Positions 21,251-28,566 of a stretch of 33,308 nt of DNA are shown here, in pieces. A program made the position numbers and the translations under genes. The DNA lies in NCBI GenBank assembly GCA_900315225.1, contig OMYM01000464.1, forward strand, positions 1 through 33,308, given 5' to 3'. A model generated the notes under the pieces. That model saw only the letters and a program-made list of their open reading frames with translations, was not told where the DNA came from and searched no databases. How positions within the stretch are numbered: position 1 is the stretch's first letter; each line of letters starts with the position of its first letter. The stretch is from an uncultured Erysipelotrichaceae bacterium (GTDB lineage Bacteria > Bacillota_I > Bacilli_A > Erysipelotrichales > Erysipelotrichaceae).

Positions 21251-22355
21251 ATGGAATTATTTGAAATGAAACAGGGTGTTTCCCGCAGCCAGGCCAAATT
21301 GGAGTCGCTTGGCTACTCTCTTTGACCTCGCGTCTAAAAAGAAGCAGGTAGAGGAAAACGAGGAATTGATGAACGCGGCTGATTTCTGGAACGACCAGAA
21401 AAAGGCACAGCGTATCATCAGGGAGACAAATAGTCTTAAGAATCTGGTCAAGACGCACGAAAAACTGACTTCCGAGCTGGCGGATTTGAATGAAAGCGTA
21501 AACGATCTTTCTGCATCCTTTGACGAAGAGCTTAACGAGCTTGTGCAGGAGGAATATGGTGAGGTGATGAAGGACTTTAGTGCCTTTGAGATCCAAGTGC
21601 TGTTGTCTGGTCCCTATGACGATCACAACGCGATTCTGGAAATCCATCCTGGCGCAGGCGGAACAGAGGCCATGGACTGGGCAGCAATGCTTTATCGCAT
21701 GTATGTCCGCTGGGCGGAGCGCAGGGGATTTAAAATTACCGTCATGGACTATCAGGAAGGCGAGGAAGCGGGCATGAAGTCATGCTCGGTTCAGATTAGC
21801 GGACCAATGGCATATGGCTATCTCAAGGCAGAGAATGGCGTGCATAGGCTTGTGCGCATTTCTCCGTTTGATTCGAATGCCAGAAGGCATACTTCGTTTG
21901 CCAGCGTGGAGGTCATGCCGGAATTTGACGACGACATGGAGATCGAGATAGATGAAAAGGATCTGGATGTCATCACGATGCGTTCTTCTGGCGCTGGTGG
22001 TCAGCACATTAACAAGACCGATTCGGCGGTGCGCATGACGCATAAGCCAACAGGCATCGTTGTTTTCTGTCAGACGCAGCGCTCACAGCTACAGAACAGG
22101 GAAGCATGTCTGAATATGTTGAAGTCAAAGCTGTTGCAGATTAAGATCAGGGAGAACGAACAAAGGATGAAAGACATCAAGGGCGAGGTAAAGGCAAATG
22201 AATGGGGTTCACAGATTCGCTCCTATGTCTTCTGCCCGTATACAATGGTCAAGGATTTGCGCACAGGCTACGAGGTTGGCAATATTCAAGGCGTTATGGA
22301 TGGCGACTTGGATGGATTTATCGATAGCTACTTGCGCAGCCAGATCTCTGCGTAA
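21251..22355 (+). CDS. prfB: Peptide chain release factor 2, with programmed +1 frameshift
   Basis: RF2 releases finished proteins at UGA and UAA. The reading frame starts at the ATG at 21251 (after AAAGGAGG), runs 24 codons to CTT and meets an in-frame TGA at 21323-21325. A +1 shift skips T21323 and continues in the frame that ends at 22355, giving about 367 residues. Beyond the shift the protein is typical: the SPF stop-codon recognition motif in ISPFDSNARRHTSFASV and the GGQ in SSGAGGQHINKTDSAVRMTH. The in-frame TGA is the normal autoregulatory device of prfB, which senses RF2 shortage, and is not a mutation. It is co-transcribed with secA. Confidence 0.96.
21320..21326 (+). promoter_or_regulatory. 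prfB programmed +1 frameshift site CTTTGAC
   Basis: The site reads CTT TGA C, as in most prfB genes. The usual AGGGGG-like internal Shine-Dalgarno element three bases before CTT is missing; the preceding codons are GGC TAC TCT. A GGAG at 21301-21304 is 15 bases away, too far for the known spacing. Confidence 0.9.
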
Positions 22356-23215
22356 TGAAAACCATGGAATTCAAGGGACAGGACGGACTTGCGGTCAAGA
22401 CCGTCCTGTCTTTGCATGGCTTTAGCCGCCATGAGATATCAAGGCTGAAATTTACCAAGGCGGGGATCATGGTCAATGGCATTGAGCGCCGCGTCGATTA
22501 TGTCATGGCAAAGGGAGATGTCTTAAGAATTACATTTGTTGACCCTTCCCGCGCTTATGGAGAAAGCCACATAGTTCCAAAGGTTCTGTATGAAGATGAA
22601 GATGTCATAGTCGTCCATAAGGACGCTGGCGTTGTTGCGCACCAAAGCCATGGTCATATGGACGACGACATGGTTACGGCGCTGAATATGCGGGATCCAT
22701 CGTTTGTCTATCGACCAATTGGCAGGCTGGACAAGGATGTGTCCGGCATCATGATGTACGCAAAAAACACACCCGCGGCTGCGCGTTTGAATCAACAACG
22801 CATAGATGGTGTTCTAAAAAAGACATATCTTGCGATTGTTTCTCCTGTCATGGATAAACCACAAGGGACATTGCGTTTTTTTCTCGCCAAGCAACAAGGT
22901 GTAAAGGCGCGTAGCGTTGGTGAAGAAGGCAAGTCTTGCGTGACACATTACTTTGTGCGGGAATCGAATGGCGTTTCTTCTTTGCTGGAAGTGTGGATTG
23001 AAACAGGAAGAACCCATCAAATTCGAGCGGGCTTTGCGTATGAAGGGCATCCTTTGGAAGGAGACGCCTTGTATGGCGGCAACGTTGCGCGCATCTTTAG
23101 ACCAGCCTTGCATTGCGCTAGCATTAGGTTCCTGTTGCCTTTTGTGCAAAAAGAAATCCGGCTGGAATGCCCCATGCCGGACGATATGACATTTTTGCTT
23201 CATTCAGGTTGCTGA
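22355..23215 (+). CDS. RluA-family RNA pseudouridine synthase
   Basis: RluA-family enzymes convert uridines in rRNA or tRNA to pseudouridine. The 286-residue product has an S4-like N-terminal part (SRHEISRLKFTKAGIMVNGI) and the catalytic domain with the Asp in PIGRLDKDVSGIMMYAK. Other family segments are VLYEDEDVIVVHKDAG, KKTYLAIV, ETGRTHQIRAGFAYEGHPLE, GDALYGG and LHCASIRF. The start shares one base with the prfB stop (TAATG) and has no ribosome binding site of its own, so translation depends on termination of prfB. The target uridine (RluD-like or another) cannot be told. Confidence 0.9.
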   Translation: MKTMEFKGQDGLAVKTVLSLHGFSRHEISRLKFTKAGIMVNGIERRVDYVMAKGDVLRITFVDPSRAYGESHIVPKVLYEDEDVIVVHKDAGVVAHQSHGHMDDDMVTALNMRDPSFVYRPIGRLDKDVSGIMMYAKNTPAAARLNQQRIDGVLKKTYLAIVSPVMDKPQGTLRFFLAKQQGVKARSVGEEGKSCVTHYFVRESNGVSSLLEVWIETGRTHQIRAGFAYEGHPLEGDALYGGNVARIFRPALHCASIRFLLPFVQKEIRLECPMPDDMTFLLHSGC

Positions 23216-23225
23216 ACATGTGTCA

Positions 23226-23259
23226 GCAGCCTTTGCGCATACTTATGCGCAAAGGCTGC
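23226..23259. terminator. Bidirectional hairpin between convergent genes
   Basis: Bases 23226-23240 and 23245-23259 are exact reverse complements (15-bp stem, four-base loop). It sits between the pseudouridine synthase stop and the stop of the convergent LtaS-like gene at 23263 and can act on both strands. T runs are weak on both sides. Confidence 0.75.
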
Positions 23260-23262
23260 CAC

Positions 23263-25287
23263 CTAATTGTTTCCATTCACATAGAAGAGGGCGTTTGCTC
23301 TCTTTTTATCTTCGCGCAGGTTGTTATACGCGGCTTTCCAGTATAGGTTGATGTCCTCGATGTAGGACAACGGGTTATCGGCGGGATAATACCGTCCATC
23401 CTTGTCGCGGCATCCCAAAGCGGTTATGACTGGCACTTTAGCAAACATGCCCTGTAGGAAACGCGTGTATTCCGTCATTTCAAGGCCAGTGTTTTCCAGC
23501 AGGAGAGGCGATAGGTAGTTGACGCTGATTTCATCAATCCATCCTTCCGGGATGTCGTAGTTCGCCCAAAGCATGAAACGAGTGATATACCTTTGCTGGT
23601 TTCTCTCATCGCTGAGCTTGTTCAATTGCTCGCCCATAACTTCCTGGTAGAAGCCATTTTCAATGAAGGGCTGATGGTCACCAAAAAACAACAGGATTGT
23701 AGGCTGTTCGACATGAGCAAAATAATCGACCAATGAAGCAAGGGCTTCATCGGTAACCTTGATTAATGAAAGGTATTGCTCAGTCTGCGGGTATTTGTTT
23801 TCTATCCCCTCAAGCGTTACTTCTTGTTCGAACGATGGGTAGACCTTTTCATAGCTGGAATGGTTTTGCATCGTGATGTTGAACAGATAGAATGGTTCGT
23901 TGGGATCGCGCTCTTCGTACAGGCGGATGATTTGCTGGAAATCGTATTCATCAGAAATAAAGCGGCGTAGGATGCGGGTGTTTTTCAACTGATCCTGGGC
24001 GATGAATGCATCAAAGCCCATGTAGTTGTATACGGCGATGCGATTCCAGCTGGACGAGTAGTACGGGTGAAGCGCCGTTGCGCTATAGCCTTGTCCTTTC
24101 AAGGTGGCGGTAAGACCTGGCTGCTCGTGGTCAATGTATAATTGGTAGGCATTGGATCCAATAGGCAGGAATGCCATGGAATTGCCTGTCAAGAATTCGT
24201 ATTCCGTGTTGGATGTTCCAGTTCCAATGGTCGAGACGTAGGCATTTCCTTCAATGACGTTCTCTGTCCCGACAAGGGAATTCAGGTAGGGCATATAGTC
24301 GATGTTTGTGTCAAAGTCGCCAATGACCGAAAGGTCTGAGAAAGCTTCATCCATAATGACGATGATGTTTGGGGACGTTTCTGGAGCGCCTGGTTGTTGA
24401 CCGAGCGCTGAAACACTGATTGGCAAGGGAGGTTCCTTCAATGCATCGGCTATTTCTTGCTCGATGTTGTCCGCATTGTATCCCTTTGGTGGGTTGAGCG
24501 AAAGATATTTGGTATTCACGATGAATTCAGCGATGGCGCCATTGTTTTCGTACCCGCGGGATTGGTTGAAGAAGTCTGGCGCAACGCCATATTCTTCCGC
24601 CATGTAGTCGGTCGTGTAGTAGAAAATGGCGATGCCTGTGAAAATCCCTAGGCATGCCGCCCTGCCTACCCAGCGAAGCAAAGTTGTCTTGCGATGGGGG
24701 ATCCAACAGGCAAAAGCAATGGAAAAGGCAACCGCCGCAACCGCAAAAACCACGGCATAGGTGATTTCGTACTCGAATGTCCCGGCAACATGGAGAGCTG
24801 TGCGCCAAGAGCCAAAGTCCCATGGCAACAATGGCGAACCTTTGTAAAGCTTGCAATACATGTTCACCAACCCAAAAATCAGCATTAACAAGTCTACGAG
24901 ACATACCGTGAAACGGATACTTCCGCATAAGGCGTAGATGCCTATGTGGAACAGCAGGAATACGAGATAGTTCATCCAAACGTTCTGGGCATAGTTGATC
25001 TCCCATATCAAGTTGTTGTTGAGGAGTTCGACGGCACATAGGCAAAGAAACGGCGCTAGGAACAACGCCATGAATCCTAGCACTGTTTTCAGCTTGTCGG
25101 GCATTTGCGGCCGCCACCATGAGAAAAGCGCAATCCCCAGTGCAAAACAACCAGTAATGGACAAAAGCGGCTGGCCAAAGGTCTCTCTATCCAAGAACTG
25201 TTGCTTGTGGATGGCAGCAAGTATCACAATGGCGCCGAATAATAGATTGCCGATGATGATCGGCAGGTTTTTCTTGATCTTTTGCAT
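23263..25287 (-). CDS. LtaS-family membrane sulfatase/phosphoglycerol transferase
   Basis: LtaS-family proteins move glycerol phosphate from phosphatidylglycerol to lipoteichoic acid or related cell-surface glycolipids. The 674-residue product has several N-terminal membrane helices (about residues 9-225; for example IIIGNLLFGAIVILAA and VFAVAAVAFSIAFACWI), a short linker and an extracellular sulfatase domain. The first metal Asp/Glu lie in PNIIVIMDEAFSDLSV. The catalytic Thr is probably T358 in GTGTSNTEYEFLTGNSM, matching the LtaS pattern. The second metal site is LLFFGDHQPFIE. The ATG has no Shine-Dalgarno sequence and an extended -10 ends seven bases before it, so its message may be leaderless. 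The exact polymer made is not known. Confidence 0.88.
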   Translation of the reverse strand: MQKIKKNLPIIIGNLLFGAIVILAAIHKQQFLDRETFGQPLLSITGCFALGIALFSWWRPQMPDKLKTVLGFMALFLAPFLCLCAVELLNNNLIWEINYAQNVWMNYLVFLLFHIGIYALCGSIRFTVCLVDLLMLIFGLVNMYCKLYKGSPLLPWDFGSWRTALHVAGTFEYEITYAVVFAVAAVAFSIAFACWIPHRKTTLLRWVGRAACLGIFTGIAIFYYTTDYMAEEYGVAPDFFNQSRGYENNGAIAEFIVNTKYLSLNPPKGYNADNIEQEIADALKEPPLPISVSALGQQPGAPETSPNIIVIMDEAFSDLSVIGDFDTNIDYMPYLNSLVGTENVIEGNAYVSTIGTGTSNTEYEFLTGNSMAFLPIGSNAYQLYIDHEQPGLTATLKGQGYSATALHPYYSSSWNRIAVYNYMGFDAFIAQDQLKNTRILRRFISDEYDFQQIIRLYEERDPNEPFYLFNITMQNHSSYEKVYPSFEQEVTLEGIENKYPQTEQYLSLIKVTDEALASLVDYFAHVEQPTILLFFGDHQPFIENGFYQEVMGEQLNKLSDERNQQRYITRFMLWANYDIPEGWIDEISVNYLSPLLLENTGLEMTEYTRFLQGMFAKVPVITALGCRDKDGRYYPADNPLSYIEDINLYWKAAYNNLREDKKRANALFYVNGNN

Positions 25288-25294
25288 GGGAATG

Positions 25295-25303
25295 ATTATA
25301 GCA
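25295..25303 (-). promoter_or_regulatory. Extended -10 promoter of the LtaS-like gene, at leaderless distance
   Basis: On the minus strand the sequence reads TGCTATAAT, a perfect extended -10. Seven bases (CATTCCC) separate it from the ATG, so transcription should start at or next to the start codon. No -35 is apparent. Confidence 0.6.
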
Positions 25304-25352
25304 CTGTTTTTAATCAGGCATAGCTTCTTAAATCCAATTTAATAATTGTGCG

Positions 25353-25361
25353 TGATAGAAT
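25353..25361 (+). promoter_or_regulatory. Possible extended -10 promoter of bcp
   Basis: TGATAGAAT is an extended -10-like element, giving a leader of about 110 bases before bcp. No good -35 is visible. Confidence 0.4.
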
Positions 25362-25391
25362 ATGTCAAGAGTCGCAAGCAGAACGGATTCT

Positions 25392-25418
25392 TGCCAAGCT
25401 TCTACTTGAGGCTTGGCA
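25392..25418 (+). other. Leader hairpin upstream of bcp
   Basis: TGCCAAGC (25392-25399) pairs exactly with GCTTGGCA (25411-25418) across an 11-base loop. GTGGTGCGGTTTTC follows. It may be a weak attenuator or a stability element in the bcp leader. I do not recognise it as a known riboswitch. Confidence 0.4.
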
Positions 25419-25478
25419 GTGGTGCGGTTTTCATGTTGATGATCTTTATGTAAACATGACCGCTAGGAGGAGAAAGAC

Positions 25479-25931
25479 ATGTTGTTGGTAGGCAGCCAGG
25501 CACCTGATTTTACCCTTTACGACCAAGACGGGAAGGAGCATTCGCTCTCAAGCTACCAGGGTCGCAAAGTCATACTGTATTTTTATCCAAAGGACTCGAC
25601 GAGTGGATGTACAACGCAAGCATGTGGTTTCCGCGACAGGTATCCCGCGATCAAGGAGAAGGGTGCGGTTGTGCTTGGGATTTCCAAAGATTCCATCAAG
25701 TCACACCAGAAGTTTGCGGCGAGTAACGATCTACCATTTCCCGTATTGTCCGATCCCCAATGCAAGGTCATTCAGATGTACGATGTTTGGAAGGAAAAGT
25801 CCATGTATGGAAAGAAATACATGGGTGTGGAGCGTTCAACGTATCTCATCGATGAAAATGGTGTCATTGTCAAGGCATTGAGCAAGGTTAAGCCTAAGGA
25901 TAACCCTGCGGATATGCTGGAGGCGCTATGA
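25479..25931 (+). CDS. bcp: Thiol peroxidase of the Bcp/PrxQ family
   Basis: Bcp-type peroxiredoxins reduce hydrogen peroxide and organic hydroperoxides with electrons from thioredoxin. The product is 150 residues. The N-terminus (LVGSQAPDFTLYDQDGKEHS) is typical. The peroxidatic Cys is C44 in PKDSTSGCTTQACGFRD, and C49, five residues later, is the resolving Cys of the atypical 2-Cys PrxQ type. The C-terminal half carries ERSTYLIDENGVI. GGAGGAG precedes the ATG. The stop overlaps the start of the HAD gene. Confidence 0.94.
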   Translation: MLLVGSQAPDFTLYDQDGKEHSLSSYQGRKVILYFYPKDSTSGCTTQACGFRDRYPAIKEKGAVVLGISKDSIKSHQKFAASNDLPFPVLSDPQCKVIQMYDVWKEKSMYGKKYMGVERSTYLIDENGVIVKALSKVKPKDNPADMLEAL

Positions 25932-26758
25932 TCAAGGCGGTGTTCATGGACATTGACGGGACATTGGTCTCGATGAAGACGCATGATATCCCTGATGGGA
26001 CATGGCATGCCTTGCATGCGCTTAAGAAAAAAGGGATTAAATTGTATATTGCTTCGGGAAGACCGCCAGTGCAGCTACAGTTGCTGAGCGAGAGGTTCAG
26101 GGAATTTCCGTGGGATGGCTTTGTCTTGATGAATGGGCAGTATGTGATGGATGCGAAAAAGAATCCAGCGTACGACTTGCCGATCGACAATGAAACATTG
26201 CGCGAGGTCGTCGATTGGCTCAAGGCAAACGCCGACTATCCAGTCACGTTCATGGAACTGGACTACACGTATGACATCATGTTCAATCCAGGAATGCACG
26301 AATATCTTTCAGCGATCGGGAGGCTTGACCAAATGCCTCCGATAGATGACCCCGAACGCGCCTTGTCGCATAAGACATATCAGATATGTCCCTACATACC
26401 TCCTAAGGATGACGAGGAATTTCTGTGTCATGCGCCAGGGTTGAAAAGCGCAAGGTGGATCGATGCGTTTGCGGATATGATACCTATCGCAGGTGGAAAG
26501 CCAGAAGGCATCAAGAAAGTGTTGGAAATGGAGGGAATTGCGCAAGAGGAATGCATGGCGTGTGGAGATGGAAACAACGATCTTTCGATGCTTGCGTTTG
26601 CTGGGATTGGCGTTGCGATGGGCAATGGCAGCGATGAAGCAAAGAAAGCGGCGGACTATGTGACCGATACATGCGAGAACGATGGACTGATGAAGGCGTT
26701 TATGCATTTCTCCCTGATTGATGAACGTGATATAATCAATCCTGTTTTTGGAGGATGA
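25928..26758 (+). CDS. Cof-type HAD-superfamily phosphatase
   Basis: Cof-type (subfamily IIB) HAD phosphatases remove phosphate from sugar phosphates, flavin mononucleotide, pyridoxal phosphate and similar small molecules. The 276-residue product has motif I at its N-terminus (VFMDIDGTLVS; nucleophile D8, acid/base D10), motif II in LYIASGRP, the Lys of motif III in IAGGKPEGIKKVLE, and motif IV in MACGDGNNDLSML. The C2-type cap lies between. It overlaps bcp by four bases. Substrate cannot be predicted. It is the only stand-alone phosphatase in the window that could in principle replace the missing histidinol phosphatase, but nothing here points to that. Confidence 0.9.
   Translation: MIKAVFMDIDGTLVSMKTHDIPDGTWHALHALKKKGIKLYIASGRPPVQLQLLSERFREFPWDGFVLMNGQYVMDAKKNPAYDLPIDNETLREVVDWLKANADYPVTFMELDYTYDIMFNPGMHEYLSAIGRLDQMPPIDDPERALSHKTYQICPYIPPKDDEEFLCHAPGLKSARWIDAFADMIPIAGGKPEGIKKVLEMEGIAQEECMACGDGNNDLSMLAFAGIGVAMGNGSDEAKKAADYVTDTCENDGLMKAFMHFSLIDERDIINPVFGG
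26728..26736 (+). promoter_or_regulatory. Possible extended -10 inside the end of the HAD gene
   Basis: TGATATAAT, a perfect extended -10, lies 26 bases before the ATG at 26763 and could give the membrane protein and WG-repeat lipoprotein genes a separate transcript. It encodes Asp-Ile-Ile codons of the HAD gene, so chance is possible. Confidence 0.35.
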
Positions 26759-26762
26759 CGAT

Positions 26763-27167
26763 ATGAACTCGATGATGATCATGTTAACGATTTTGAGCTC
26801 ATGGATACTTGGCTTGCTTGTTTTTGGTCAAATCGCCGCAATGAAGAATGCTTCTATCAAGACAATTGGGATTGTTGTCTGTGCCATGGTTTTGGTTGTG
26901 ACCTTGGCGGCGGTGTGGTTGACGCAGAATGTTGGCTTGATGGGTTTGGCTGTAGGAACCATAGGCGCTTTCTTGCAATGCTTTGACATTATGGGAATGA
27001 CGCAAAAAAAGGCAGATGAGATTGGCGCAATCGCAAAAGCCGAGGAAGATGCGAGGAAGCAGCGGGAAGAAGAAAAGAACGCTGCGAAGCGTGAAAGGGA
27101 CAAGGAGAAGAAAGAATTTGAAGATGCATTGGCGCATATGCGCAAAGAAGAAAGACAGGGCGGTTAA
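26763..27167 (+). CDS. Small membrane protein with charged helical tail, unknown function
   Basis: I do not recognise this 134-residue protein. It has two or three hydrophobic stretches: MLTILSSWILGLLVFGQIAA at the N-terminus, then IGIVVCAMVLVVTLAAVWL, then a weaker LMGLAVGTIGAFLQCF. From about residue 82 it is a highly charged, probably coiled-coil tail rich in Lys, Glu and Arg (KAEEDARKQREEEKNAAKRE). GGAGG (26750-26754) stands eight bases before the ATG at 26763. The 3' end overlaps the start of the following lipoprotein gene in another frame by about 44 bases, which argues for coupling. Confidence 0.7.
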   Translation: MNSMMIMLTILSSWILGLLVFGQIAAMKNASIKTIGIVVCAMVLVVTLAAVWLTQNVGLMGLAVGTIGAFLQCFDIMGMTQKKADEIGAIAKAEEDARKQREEEKNAAKRERDKEKKEFEDALAHMRKEERQGG

Positions 27168-28491
27168 GATTGCCTTGTGCTGTGTCTTGCTGGCGGGGTG
27201 CGGGAAAAAGGAAAGCGTGGTCTCAGAAGTTACCTCCAGTGTCTCGCAAGAACCTGTGAAGAAAAATATTGTCTGGGCGGTTGAGCCAACGATGGAATTC
27301 ACCGATGTCAAGAACATTGAGGCCTTGAGACAAGGACAGATGCTGGTGGAGCTGGAGGCAGGTGGCTATCAAGCAGTCATTGTTGATGCTGAGTTGACTG
27401 GGTATCCAGCACAATGGCTAGGCAGCGGGTATGCCGCAAATGCCGTTGCAGTGGAAAAGGCTGGAAAAGCAGGAATCTACGACTATTACGGCAATGAATT
27501 GTATCCAATACAGATCAGGGTCAATGCCACGCCGTTCTCCAAGGGCGTTTCTTCTGGTCTTTGGTTCAAGGAACAAGGGGATTCTGAAAGTGCGATTGGC
27601 TATGCGGATAGCTCAACGGGAAAATCATATGTTTTCTCCAAAGACTTCAAGGAAACCACCGAGGTAGCCTACGATGATTTTTTGCCTGATCCTTTCCGGG
27701 GATATGTTGATTATGGAACGCTTGCATATAAGAATGGGGTTCTTGGCGTGCTATACAGGCTGGTCGATGCCAATGGGCAGGTGAGTGCAACCCAGGCGTT
27801 TGAAGCTTGTCCAAGGGAAATATTGCCTTATAGGTGCATTATTGATACCATCGATGATTCGTTTGCCAGGCAATCCCGCCAGATCATCAGCAAAGATGGT
27901 TCGTTCTATGCGGGCATCGTCAACGGGCGCGGTAAATATCAGGAAAAGACGTATATCAATGGATTCTACATGTGCGGAACTGGAACTGAGAAGGCGTTTG
28001 TCAATGCGGCGAGCGCGACCCAGATTTCCCTTGACTACCATGACGGCTTGTATTTTGAAGATGGCTATGCGCCAGTCAAGAAGTATGGGAAGTGGGGCTT
28101 TATCAATGAGAACGGAGAGGAAGTAACCGACTTTATATTCGATGACGCAACTGCTTTATACGATGGTCTTGCGTGGGTGAAATACGATGACAAGTGGGGC
28201 GTGCTGAAGCTTGCCAAGTCTTTGGAAAGCGGCGTGGACATTACTTTATCGGAATGCTATGGATATGATTTGGATGAAGAAGTCATTGGACGCATCACCG
28301 TTTTGGTATCCAACCTGAATTTCCGCGACAATCCAGGCACGGGAGGAGCAAATTGCGGTATTGCCCGCGAAAACATCTCTTATCCTGTCTACGAAACGCA
28401 GCAGGATGAAAATTACACATGGTATAGGGTTGATGGTTCGCATTGGCTTGCGGACAAAAATGGCGAATGGCTTATGTTTGGGAATGAATGA
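27124..28491 (+). CDS. WG-repeat lipoprotein with C-terminal SH3-like domain
   Basis: With the ATG at 27124 the product is 455 residues. It has a basic N-terminus, a hydrophobic stretch and a good lipobox (VLLAGC, lipid Cys at 26), so it is probably anchored outside the membrane. WG-type repeats are visible, such as AGIYDYYGNELYPI, KKYGKWGFINENGEEV and VKYDDKWGVLKL. The last 70 residues look like a bacterial SH3 domain (VLVSNLNFRDNPGTGGANCG and YTWYRVDGSHWLADKNGEW), a module that often binds cell wall. The start is uncertain: the frame is open to 27016, but only a start near 27124 gives a signal peptide, and no ribosome binding site is well placed. The function is unknown. A terminator follows directly. 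Confidence 0.75.
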   Translation: MHWRICAKKKDRAVKIALCCVLLAGCGKKESVVSEVTSSVSQEPVKKNIVWAVEPTMEFTDVKNIEALRQGQMLVELEAGGYQAVIVDAELTGYPAQWLGSGYAANAVAVEKAGKAGIYDYYGNELYPIQIRVNATPFSKGVSSGLWFKEQGDSESAIGYADSSTGKSYVFSKDFKETTEVAYDDFLPDPFRGYVDYGTLAYKNGVLGVLYRLVDANGQVSATQAFEACPREILPYRCIIDTIDDSFARQSRQIISKDGSFYAGIVNGRGKYQEKTYINGFYMCGTGTEKAFVNAASATQISLDYHDGLYFEDGYAPVKKYGKWGFINENGEEVTDFIFDDATALYDGLAWVKYDDKWGVLKLAKSLESGVDITLSECYGYDLDEEVIGRITVLVSNLNFRDNPGTGGANCGIARENISYPVYETQQDENYTWYRVDGSHWLADKNGEWLMFGNE

Positions 28492-28516
28492 TATCTTGCG
28501 AGAGATATCATTTTTT
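28487..28516 (+). terminator. Rho-independent terminator
   Basis: AATGATATCT (28487-28496) pairs with AGATATCATT (28503-28512) over a six-base loop. A T run extends to 28516. It ends the run of genes that begins with bcp. Confidence 0.85.
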
Positions 28517-28519
28517 CTT

Positions 28520-28546
28520 TTGCTTTGCAATGCTTGCCCATATAAT
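28520..28546 (+). promoter_or_regulatory. Promoter of the YgiQ-family gene
   Basis: A perfect TATAAT (28541-28546) lies 20 bases before the ATG at 28567, just after a terminator. The best -35 is TTGCTT (28520-28525) with a short 15-base spacer. GGGGGTG between the -10 and the ATG is the ribosome binding site. Confidence 0.5.
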
Positions 28547-28566
28547 AAAAGCACGGGGGTGATTGA

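Noticed and set aside
21276-22355. prfB starting at 21276 without a frameshift
   Set aside because: The ATG at 21251 has a perfect ribosome binding site and CTTTGAC is the standard prfB recoding site, so the in-frame TGA is programmed.
24527-25150. A 207-codon minus-strand open frame inside the LtaS-like gene
   Set aside because: It is an alternative frame of the same strand, rich in Arg, His and Cys, and without family features. The LtaS frame carries the membrane helices and catalytic motifs.
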